Source of the DNA: Pelagibacteraceae bacterium
Lineage (GTDB): Bacteria; Pseudomonadota; Alphaproteobacteria; Pelagibacterales; Pelagibacteraceae
NCBI GenBank assembly: GCA_022763425.1
Contig: JALEGD010000001.1
Span: forward strand, 1,130,572-1,194,571
Direction: 5' to 3'
DNA: 64,000 bases
Both the position numbers and the translations under genes were made by a program. Below the pieces are notes generated by a model, which was not told where the DNA came from, searched no databases, and was given only the letters and a program-made list of their open reading frames with translations. Shown in pieces: positions 1-8,246 of this stretch (its first letter is position 1; each line of letters starts with the position of its first letter).

Positions 1-820
1 AATTAAAGTAATTAAAACAAAACCTTAAAGCATTTTGTTGTAATGACAACTTATTACCATTTTTCTTAAATAATTTCTTATAATCATTAGCTCGGTTTTG
101 CCAAAGCTCAAGTTGTGATAAATTCCATCTCGATCTATGGTCAAGTTTCGAAAAAGAAATTTTACGTCTTGCAAATTTTTCAGTTAATGTACCAAAATTT
201 AAGGCTGTTCTAATCATAATCTTACTTCTAAATTTTTTGCTTAAAACTTTTAATAACCTTAAGTCCATCAAATTAAAATTGGCCTGTATAAGATCAAAAT
301 CTTTATGATCAATATATTTTAAATGTAATGGTGATGACAAGGAAATGCCGATAGCTCGTATTTTTTTTTCTTTTTTTAATTCCTTAAGGAAATCTAATGT
401 TTGTTTGATATTTTTTTTTAAATCTAATTCACTAGGACTATGAAATTGAACAATATCTAAATAATCTGTATTCAATCTTTCTAAACTTTCATTGATAAGT
501 TTTTTTGACCTATGTACCGAAAAATCTAATTTTTTGTCAAAATCATAACAACCAATTTTTGTTGCAAAAACAACTCTATCTCTATGCTTGTAAAAAGTTT
601 CTCCGAGTATTTGCTCACTTTTTCCATCCCCATAAATACCTGCAGTATCAAAAAAGTTAATCTTATTTATAAATGAAAAGTTTAAAATTTCTTTTGATTT
701 TTTTTTAGTTATTAAACCATATGAGGGTACTTTTGATGTTGAGCTCCCAAGACCCCACGTTCCAAGGCATATTTTAGATAATTTTTTTCCTAAGGTTTTT
801 TCTAAATTACTGCTCATCAT
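1..820 (-). CDS. Aldo/keto reductase family protein (3' end beyond window)
   Basis: NADPH-dependent aldo/keto reductase fold, probably an oxidoreductase acting on a sugar or aldehyde in surface-glycan metabolism. Translating the minus strand from the ATG at 820 gives an uninterrupted reading frame to the window edge (about 273 residues). It has the family's N-terminal LGTWGLG (19-25), DTAGIYGDGKSE (58-69) with the catalytic Asp58 and Tyr63, an ATKIG segment carrying the catalytic Lys, and an FHSP segment with the active-site His. A second ATG immediately follows the first, so the start could be one codon later. It diverges from the glycosyltransferase gene at 883 across 62 bp. Family assignment is firm; the substrate cannot be told from sequence. 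Confidence 0.85.
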   Translation of the reverse strand, partial: MMSSNLEKTLGKKLSKICLGTWGLGSSTSKVPSYGLITKKKSKEILNFSFINKINFFDTAGIYGDGKSEQILGETFYKHRDRVVFATKIGCYDFDKKLDFSVHRSKKLINESLERLNTDYLDIVQFHSPSELDLKKNIKQTLDFLKELKKEKKIRAIGISLSSPLHLKYIDHKDFDLIQANFNLMDLRLLKVLSKKFRSKIMIRTALNFGTLTEKFARRKISFSKLDHRSRWNLSQLELWQNRANDYKKLFKKNGNKLSLQQNALRFCFNYFN

Positions 821-882
821 GCTATTTAAACTTAATATAATTTAATTATAATAATTTTTTTAACCATAAATTTTTTTTAGTA

Positions 883-2022
883 ATGATAAATATTTTATTA
901 ATAAACAATATCGATGATAGTATCTATAAAATCGAAACTATTAAAGACTTTATTCAACCTATTGAAAATAATCCAAATTTTAACTTTGAACATATTATTG
1001 GAGAAAAATTTTTAAAAAAAATACAAAATAATTTTAATAAAACCATTAAAGAATTTGTTAACAAATTTGATATAATTTTTTTTGATCCGAATTGTTTGAA
1101 TTTTGAAGTGATAAAAAATATTTATAATGCAAAAGATCAAGTAAAACTAGTGGGAATTTTTCATGAATGTTTTGGTCATTATGACAATTATTATAAATTT
1201 ATTTCTCCGTATGTTGACTATTTTGTAGTACAAGAATTAAGAGATGAATTTTATTTGAATAAAAAAAATAAAATAATATTTGATCCGTTAATTGTTTGTA
1301 ACAAGCATAGTGTATTTAATTTTTCTGGTGAAAATAAAAGCATTGATTTTTATTTTTCAGGGACAATAAGTACCGATAGAAAATATACCCTCGCGTATTT
1401 AAAAAAAAATTTAAATTGCACATTTGAAATTGGTGGAGGACGCTATAATGGTGATCAAAGTTTTGATGTTTTTTTAAAAAAAATTAAAAAAGCAAAATCA
1501 TCAATCGCTTTTCCTTCAAACAAAAGACGATTCATTGATGAATTTATATTAGACACGAAAAATAATCTTACATCTTGGAGCGGTAGAGTACCGCATTGTT
1601 TGGCATTTGAAACTTTAATATTTTCAAGAAAATTTCGAGAATTTGAAATTTTCTTTAGAGATAAAGTAGATTACATATCCTATATAAGCGATACAGATTT
1701 AATTAAAAAAATTCATTACTACTGCAAAAATAATGATCATAGAAATCATATTGTAAAAAATGCAAAAAAAAGATTTTTAGAAATTACATCTGAGGCAAAA
1801 TTTGAAAAAATTTCAAAGAAAATAATTCGTGGCGAAAAATTTTATATTCCAGTTTGTAAATCAAATTATAAGTTATATAATTTTATTTTTTTAATACCCT
1901 ATTATAAAATTATTTTACCAATTAATAGTAGAGTCTTTTTTATGAAATTTTATAAGTTTTTAGCAATGTTATACCATGGACAATTTAAAAAATTATATGA
2001 CAAATTAAAGAGTCTAAACTGA
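883..2022 (+). CDS. Glycosyltransferase, CgeB/GT1-like C-terminal domain
   Basis: Probable cytoplasmic glycosyltransferase of a surface polysaccharide. The recognisable part is the C-terminal half: an FSGTISTDRKYTL segment, a GRVPHCLAFETLIFSRK segment, then a YISDTDLIKKIHYYCKN stretch. This order (R..., E-alpha-large hydrophobic, then 'D..EL...I.YY') is typical of the Glyco_trans_1_2/CgeB group, where the Glu of 'FET' would contact the donor sugar nucleotide. The N-terminal 130 residues are less conserved, as expected for the acceptor-binding Rossmann domain. No signal peptide is seen. It is followed 5 bp later by a convergent sulfotransferase gene. Length of 379 aa fits the family. Donor and acceptor are unknown. 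Confidence 0.65.
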   Translation: MINILLINNIDDSIYKIETIKDFIQPIENNPNFNFEHIIGEKFLKKIQNNFNKTIKEFVNKFDIIFFDPNCLNFEVIKNIYNAKDQVKLVGIFHECFGHYDNYYKFISPYVDYFVVQELRDEFYLNKKNKIIFDPLIVCNKHSVFNFSGENKSIDFYFSGTISTDRKYTLAYLKKNLNCTFEIGGGRYNGDQSFDVFLKKIKKAKSSIAFPSNKRRFIDEFILDTKNNLTSWSGRVPHCLAFETLIFSRKFREFEIFFRDKVDYISYISDTDLIKKIHYYCKNNDHRNHIVKNAKKRFLEITSEAKFEKISKKIIRGEKFYIPVCKSNYKLYNFIFLIPYYKIILPINSRVFFMKFYKFLAMLYHGQFKKLYDKLKSLN

Positions 2023-2027
2023 ATTTT

Positions 2028-2999
2028 TTATTTAAATGCATTAATCGAAAGCTTTGAATATATTGTGTTAGATATTTTTAATAATTCGCCATCTACTTGA
2101 TGATTAAAAATTTTTCCTTCTTTGTACTTCAAAATATTATCAAATTTTGATTGTTGCTGAATTCCAAGTTTTTTTTTTAAATTAATTCTTAAATCATGAT
2201 TATTACAAAAATCTTTAATATCTAATAATATAAAATCATCATTTTTTTCTTTTAAAAATAAAATTTTTTCATATTGTTGTATCCATTGATCAAGCCAATA
2301 ATTTAAATCTGTAAAATTATATTTTTTTCTATTTTCATGCCAAGATATATGGCCTTTTCCAAATTCATTATGAAGCATTAAATCCATGTACTTTAGAATA
2401 AATCTGTCTTCATTCTGTACCTTGCAAAAATGCAGATGTTGCTTTAACAAAGACGTTGCATGATCAATTGGGTTTCTAAATAATAATATGACTTTTGAGC
2501 ACTTATATAATTTTTTAATTATTATAACTTTATTTAACAAATAGTTATTTTTTGAAATATATTTTTGTTTTTTATATTTTTTTAATACTAATGATATATA
2601 TTTAACATATTCGTCATATATCTCTTCATAACCATCAAAAAAGTTTAGAAAAACATTATCATAAGCTCCTGGTGAGTCTAGATTTTCATAAATTTCATCA
2701 CCATGTATCCTTTTTTGTTTTTTTATTCTTTTGTTTCTATAATTAAATAAATTTGGAGCAAATAAATATGGAACATCTCTGTTCGTGAGTGAAGCAAATT
2801 CTCCTGTCTCAAATATATAATTTAAAACCAATGTTGTTCCTGAACGAGGAAAGCCAGTAATAAACACATGATTTTGATCTAAATATAGATTATCTGGCAG
2901 AAAAAAAATTTTTTCCATTTCAAAAATAGATCTTTTAATAAAACCTAAACCAAGAAAAAATTTTATGTTTGCACGATCAACGAAATTATATCTTTGCAT
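2028..2999 (-). CDS. PAPS-dependent sulfotransferase family protein
   Basis: Transfers sulfate from PAPS to an acceptor, here most likely a glycan or lipid of the cell surface. The 5'-phosphosulfate-binding loop is clear: FITGFPRSGTT at about residues 46-56, with the invariant Lys/Arg and Ser/Thr positions. A 3'-phosphate-binding segment, VILLFRNPIDHATSLLKQH, follows at the expected distance near the middle of the protein (Arg then Ser). The 323-residue length fits the Sulfotransfer_1/3 families. The 5' end overlaps the upstream 117-aa membrane-protein gene by 14 bp, so both are probably cotranscribed. The donor PAPS could come from CysD/CysNC encoded at 24.8-27.5 kb in this window. Confidence 0.85.
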   Translation of the reverse strand: MQRYNFVDRANIKFFLGLGFIKRSIFEMEKIFFLPDNLYLDQNHVFITGFPRSGTTLVLNYIFETGEFASLTNRDVPYLFAPNLFNYRNKRIKKQKRIHGDEIYENLDSPGAYDNVFLNFFDGYEEIYDEYVKYISLVLKKYKKQKYISKNNYLLNKVIIIKKLYKCSKVILLFRNPIDHATSLLKQHLHFCKVQNEDRFILKYMDLMLHNEFGKGHISWHENRKKYNFTDLNYWLDQWIQQYEKILFLKEKNDDFILLDIKDFCNNHDLRINLKKKLGIQQQSKFDNILKYKEGKIFNHQVDGELLKISNTIYSKLSINAFK

Positions 3000-3339
3000 T
3001 AAAGTGATTCTTTAATCTATAATATATAATAAAGCCTAATAAATAGTATGATAATTTTAGAAAATTTATGTTGTATAAAGGACCAATATTCAATTTCATC
3101 AAAAGTAATAATAAAGAACTTATAAAAAGAAAAATAATTGAAATAATTAAACTTTTATAAAAAATCATTTTAGTAATTTTTTTAAAAACATATTCATTGA
3201 TATTTTTTTGACGTATACATTTTAAAAAACAAATAAAAACCCTTTGATAATCAAAAAATTTTTTTTTTATTTGTACAAAGTTTAAAAATTCAATAAAAAC
3301 AATATTTAATATAATTATTTCGATAATTATCTTGATCAA
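2986..3339 (-). CDS. Small membrane protein of unknown function
   Basis: No family recognised. The 117 residues contain an N-terminal hydrophobic helix (about residues 2-20), a basic Cys-containing loop, and one or two further hydrophobic segments around residues 60-85 and 92-108, giving two or three membrane spans. The gene overlaps the start of the sulfotransferase gene by 14 bp on the same strand, an arrangement common for translationally coupled genes, which argues that it is real. Base composition is as A/T-rich as its neighbours. It could be an accessory or anchoring protein for the sulfotransferase, but this rests only on position. Confidence 0.5.
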   Translation of the reverse strand: MIKIIIEIIILNIVFIEFLNFVQIKKKFFDYQRVFICFLKCIRQKNINEYVFKKITKMIFYKSLIISIIFLFISSLLLLLMKLNIGPLYNINFLKLSYYLLGFIIYYRLKNHFNAKI

Positions 3340-3424
3340 ATTGTTAAGATCCTATTTTTTTATTTTTTTTTTTCTATTTAAAAATTTTTTTATTGGAAAA
3401 TAAAATATAGAAAAAATAGCTGCA

Positions 3425-5452
3425 ATGATAGCAATGAGTACATCACCACAAAAAATAGATGAAATTCAAACACTGAGGGCATTTTCCATAATATCTATTA
3501 TTCTATACCATTCAGATATTTATATTTTTAATAAAGATCTCTTTAGAGCTGGATTTCTAGGAGTTGATATATTTTTGGTCATATCTGGTTACTTAATATT
3601 CAAAAGTCTTGATACAGAAAATATTACTAAAAACTTTTGGATAAGCTTAAAGAACTTTTATTTTAAAAGAGTCAAACGAAATTTACCATTATTAATTGTT
3701 GTTATTTTTTTTACCAATTTTTTTTCTATTTATTTACTAAGTTTTTAAGACTATTTAAAATTTTATAAATCAATTAATAGTGCATTATTTTTTTATTCGA
3801 ACTGGTTTTTTGAAATAAACAATACAGTTTACGGTTCAGAAGACGCATCTCTAAAGCCATTAATACATCTATGGTCTTTATCAGTAGAAATGCAGATATA
3901 TGCATTGTTTCCTTTTATTATTTATTTTTGCAGATATTTAAATGAAAAAAATATTCTAATAGGACTTTTATTATTTTTTTTTATAAGCTTATTGTACTCT
4001 GAATACTCATCAAGATTAAATCAATCTTCAAACTATTACAGCTCAATTTCAAGATTATGGGAATTTTTGAGCGGTTCAATTTTAGCCTTTTTGACGGGTA
4101 AAAATAAATTAAAGTTTAATAACACGTATTCAAATTTGTTAATAATTTTTGGATTCTCCTTATTATTTTTTTCATTAATTTTTTTTAATGATAAATTTAG
4201 ACATCCCTCGTTTATTTCAATGATACCTATATTTGGTTCAGTAATTATCATTCTTGGATTGCAAAATTTTAAGCATACTTTATTAAGCAAAATATTAAAT
4301 CTTAAACCAATAATTCTAATAGGAAACATTTCTTATTCACTATTTCTGTGGCATTGGATAATTTTCACTTTCCTTAGATTGAACCTTGTCCAGTTTAATA
4401 CAATTAAAATATTTCCAATTGTAATGCTTATTATTTTTTTATTATCTTTATTTACTTTTTATTTAGTTGAAAAACCTTTTTGGAAAAATAATAAAAAAAG
4501 GTTTATAAATTATATAATTATTTTTTGTTTTTTATTTTTAAATCTGAAAGTACATTTAATATATAATCAATTTGTTAAACCCAAAGAAACAGCTCTCAAT
4601 CTAAACTCTGCACCTTGGGATGATTTAAAAAATGAAAAAAATGAAATTTGTTATTCTAAACAAAATAATTTCTGTACTTTTCAAAAAGAGAATAATAAAA
4701 AAATTTTTATAGTTGGTGACAGTATATTAGGTACTTTGCAGAGTGGTTTGGTAAAAAGATTAAAAGCAGAAGATTACTCTGTAACTATAATGACAAGTAA
4801 TGACTGTTTTTATGCTCCAAATTTCAATTATATTTATTTGAACACAAATAAAACACACCCGAAATGTTCACACAAGTATCAGCAAACTAGACAAGAAATT
4901 TTAAAAAAACAGGAAAAAGCTATTATTATTTTGGGTGGAAATTTACCTGTATACTTATCAAATAAATTTTATTTTAAAAATAACAAAAACAACGAAAACA
5001 AAACTTATGACAAAAGGTTTGTAAATGTTAATAATAAGAAATTTTATAATGATGTTCAAACGTCTATAAGAGAGCTATCCAATAAGAACTATGTCATTCT
5101 GTTATATCCAGTAATTGAACCTGGTTACAATGTTCCAAGATATATTGAGTCAAAATTAAGTAAATTTTCTAGTAAAGAAGAAATGTACCAACTATCTTTA
5201 AAATCCATAGAAAAAGAGAAAAAAATATCACAAAGAATGGCACACAGTAAAAACTTTTTTGATGGTATAAAAGGTAAAAATATCTTTAGAGTTTACCCGC
5301 AAAAAATAATATGTAAAAATTCAAAATGTAGTTTTTTTAATAAAGACAATATATATTACATTGACGAAGCTCATCCATCAAAAATTTACGCAAATAAGAT
5401 AAATGATAAAATATTAGAGAAAATTTTTAAAATTTTTAACAAATCCAATTAA
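3425..5452 (+). pseudogene. Acyltransferase-3 / SGNH fusion (OafA-like) interrupted by one in-frame stop
   Basis: O-acetyltransferase of surface polysaccharide: a polytopic acyltransferase-3 domain moves an acyl group across the inner membrane and a fused periplasmic SGNH domain is thought to place it on the glycan. The N-terminus (EIQTLRAFSIISIILYHSD, GVDIFLVISGYLI) reads normally from 3425 until TAA at 3746-3748. The same frame then continues with no indel through 3749-3889, where the family hallmark HLWSLSVEMQIY appears, and on to 5452. The C-terminal SGNH part shows FIVGDSILG (block I) and DEAHPS (block V). The whole would be about 675 residues, normal for OafA-type fusions. The downstream part could restart at the ATG at 3890, but that piece lacks the catalytic N-terminal helices. 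Nonsense mutation, readthrough or sequencing error are all possible. Confidence 0.85.
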
Positions 5453-5469
5453 TATTGTGTACTTTTCTC

Positions 5470-7488
5470 TCAATTAGATAAATTTAAACTTTCAGCCAAA
5501 TCTTTTGTTGCAAGTTCAACTTTTTGATTATCAATATCACTCTCACACTTATAAAGATATGCTCCACTCCTATGACCATACCAAATGACTTCTTGCATCC
5601 ACTTTTCCCAATTATCGACTTTAATATCGGATCTATTTATACAAACTGTATTTGATTTGGGGCTAAAATCTATGTTTTTTTCGCCTCTTACAAGTTTTTT
5701 ATAGATATTCAAAATATCGTAATTCAATTTAATTTCTATATCTTTATCTATAAAAGGTTGCCTCATAAGATTTTGATTTAACGTAATTGCATCGTTAATT
5801 ATCGGTTTAAATTCATTCTTTACAAAGTCATTTAGTACAGAATTGGCTTCATCATAAAATTGTTTTAATTCATTTGATTTAGATATCTCAATATAAGCAT
5901 ATTCACCAGGTGGCCAATAAATATCTAGCCAACCTTCCCTATAAATAAATTCAGATTTACCTTCGGTTATTTTAATTGAGTGGTCATAAAATATTTTTGA
6001 GATCTTTGATAAAATTTTCTTATCATTAACTCCCATAAAATACTCAAACATAGATCTAAAGCTTTTTTTCTCGAGATGATGACAAATCAGCATTGGAATT
6101 TGAAGTATCTTATTAAAATATAAAAATTCAGCCATTGACGCATATGATCTCATTTTAATCCAATCTTCTCTTGGTAGAGTAGATGTTTCAACAACTAATA
6201 ATTGCTCTTCTTTCACTCCATCTGCAGGTGTTTCATCTAAAGATCCATGCACGTTAACAATAGGGGCTCCAACAGTCTTAATTTTATACTTTTCCTTATA
6301 ATCTGCTGAATTCATTTCTGCATTCGGTAAAATTGACAGATTATTAAATTGTATTCTATTGTGCTGACCAGAGGCAATAACATCTGAAACACCTCCAGCA
6401 AAATCATCATAGCTGTCACCAGGTAGGGCTAAAATAAATTCTGTATATGTCGGTATATTATCTTTGGCAAACATTCTTTGTAAAGCCGCATAATCTTCAA
6501 TTGATACATTATCCCTTTTGATGGCTTCAAGAGTGTGTGGATTTACTGATTGCATTGCAAGCGTTACACCTTTACTTAGTCCAGTTTCTGCGAGTAACTT
6601 TTGAACTTTATAAGCTCTCTCTCTTGCATTTTTTGTGTTTTGAACTGATAATACTTTAGGGTATCCATATTTTTCTTTATTTTCTGCAGCTCTTTTCGCA
6701 ATATCATAATCTCTTGGTAAAATTCCAAAATTTGCATCACAACAAAAAATAAACTCAACTTTATTTTTTGAAAACCAATCTAATTCTTGATAAATTCTAT
6801 CTAGGTGCATTCTAGTAACTTTGCTAGCAGTTGCGGAACCCCAATCACAAAAAGCGCAAGAAAAAGGACATCCTCTATTGGTCTCCCAACTTGCAAGCCA
6901 TCTTTCGTTTGGATTTTCTTTAATTAATCCGTCAAAAACACCAGTTAGATAAGGAGACGGTACGTTCTCAAAATCTCTCATCCTTGGTAAATTTTTATTA
7001 TTCCTGTACTTACCATGTTTATCAATCCAACTAATATTTGGGACCTCATCAAAATTTTTACTAGGATAAATTTCTAACAGATTAAGTATAGTTCGTTCTC
7101 CCTCTTGATGAACAATCACATCAATAAAATCATTGGATCTTAAAAATTCCTCGGCATTTCCTGAAACGTTATCAGGAACGCTTGGTCCTCCATAAATTAA
7201 ATATATGTCTGGATTTATTTTTCTTAGCTCTTTTCCTATAGCAAGAGAAATATTAATATTCCAAACATACGTACTCAATAATACTACATCTTGATCTTTT
7301 AATTTATCTACGCACTCATGTAATAACTCTCTCTTATAAATTGGATTTTGAAAATTATACTTTGACGGGTCTTTTGCATTATGCTTGATAAAGCTCTGCA
7401 AAATCCCTACAGAATATGGTAAATAATACTGGCCTGAAAAACCATTGTTTATTTGTGTTGAACCTATATTAACTACTTTACTACTCAT
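5470..7488 (-). CDS. Cobalamin-binding-domain radical SAM protein
   Basis: Class B-type radical SAM enzyme. The N-terminal 150 residues form a Rossmann-like B12-binding domain (VVLLSTYVWN, IYLIYGGPSVPDN, VIVHQEGERTI). A radical SAM core follows, with the iron-sulfur cluster motif CxxxCxxC at Cys207, Cys211 and Cys214 (RGCPFSCAFCDWG). A later segment (TEFILALPGDSYDDF) matches the SAM-binding strand region of this class. Such proteins methylate or rearrange unreactive carbons and often sit in polysaccharide or antibiotic clusters. The C-terminal 230 residues are not recognised. It diverges by 23 bp from the operon starting at 7512. If the B12 domain is functional, the cell needs cobalamin, which matches the B12 uptake locus at 15.9-18.5 kb. 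Confidence 0.85.
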   Translation of the reverse strand: MSSKVVNIGSTQINNGFSGQYYLPYSVGILQSFIKHNAKDPSKYNFQNPIYKRELLHECVDKLKDQDVVLLSTYVWNINISLAIGKELRKINPDIYLIYGGPSVPDNVSGNAEEFLRSNDFIDVIVHQEGERTILNLLEIYPSKNFDEVPNISWIDKHGKYRNNKNLPRMRDFENVPSPYLTGVFDGLIKENPNERWLASWETNRGCPFSCAFCDWGSATASKVTRMHLDRIYQELDWFSKNKVEFIFCCDANFGILPRDYDIAKRAAENKEKYGYPKVLSVQNTKNARERAYKVQKLLAETGLSKGVTLAMQSVNPHTLEAIKRDNVSIEDYAALQRMFAKDNIPTYTEFILALPGDSYDDFAGGVSDVIASGQHNRIQFNNLSILPNAEMNSADYKEKYKIKTVGAPIVNVHGSLDETPADGVKEEQLLVVETSTLPREDWIKMRSYASMAEFLYFNKILQIPMLICHHLEKKSFRSMFEYFMGVNDKKILSKISKIFYDHSIKITEGKSEFIYREGWLDIYWPPGEYAYIEISKSNELKQFYDEANSVLNDFVKNEFKPIINDAITLNQNLMRQPFIDKDIEIKLNYDILNIYKKLVRGEKNIDFSPKSNTVCINRSDIKVDNWEKWMQEVIWYGHRSGAYLYKCESDIDNQKVELATKDLAESLNLSN

Positions 7489-7511
7489 AATTGAAAATAT
7501 TAAACTAAAAT

Positions 7512-8246
7512 ATGTCTACTATAATAATTACAGGTGCAAGTAAAGGAATTGGTCTGGCGGTTGCTCTAAACGCCGCTAGAAAAGGATATGATATCTGCAT
7601 AACTTACAAAAGTGATAAAAAAGCAGCTGATAAAGCAGTAAAAAAGTTGAAAAAAATTACACAAAAAGTCGTTTGTGTGAAAGCAGATATATCTAATATA
7701 CGAGATATTAAAAAAATTTATCAAAAAATAAATAAATTATCCCGACTTGAAATTTTAGTAAATAATGCAGCAACGAATGTATTTAGAACTCCATTTGAAG
7801 ATATAAAATACAAAGATTTAAAAAAAATCTTTGAAATAAATTATTTTGGTTATTTTTACTGCTCACAACTAGCGTTCAAAATTTTTAAAAAACAAAATAA
7901 AAATTTAAACAAATCAATCATCAACTTGTCTTCTCAGGCTGCAAATTTTGGTGGCAATATGTTTACACATTACGCTCCTACAAAGTCTGCCTTAAATACT
8001 CTTACCAAAGGCTTATCAAGAGAAGCTGCCAAGTATAACATCAGAGTTAATGCAATAAGCCCTGGTATCATCATGACTGAAGGTATGTTAAAAGTAAATA
8101 AGTCTAATCTTGAAAATATAAAAAAAACTATTCCTCTCAATAAAATTGGAACACCTGAAGAAGTCGCTGAAGCAATAATGCAAGTTGCAGAATTGAATTC
8201 AAGTTATATTACAGGCTCGATAATTCCCGTAGGTGGTGGACGTTAA
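7512..8246 (+). CDS. Short-chain dehydrogenase/reductase (FabG-like)
   Basis: NAD(P)-dependent short-chain oxidoreductase, cytoplasmic. All classical SDR signatures are present: cofactor loop TGASKGIG (7-14), the NNAA motif (about 84-87), catalytic Ser in LSSQ (about 140), and catalytic YxxxK at Tyr154/Lys158, followed by the PG of NAISPGI. Length of 244 aa is typical of classical SDRs. FabG is the closest general resemblance, but its place as first gene of a glycan operon suggests a sugar or acyl-chain precursor reductase rather than the housekeeping 3-oxoacyl-ACP reductase. Its stop codon shares one base with the next start. Confidence 0.85.
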   Translation: MSTIIITGASKGIGLAVALNAARKGYDICITYKSDKKAADKAVKKLKKITQKVVCVKADISNIRDIKKIYQKINKLSRLEILVNNAATNVFRTPFEDIKYKDLKKIFEINYFGYFYCSQLAFKIFKKQNKNLNKSIINLSSQAANFGGNMFTHYAPTKSALNTLTKGLSREAAKYNIRVNAISPGIIMTEGMLKVNKSNLENIKKTIPLNKIGTPEEVAEAIMQVAELNSSYITGSIIPVGGGR

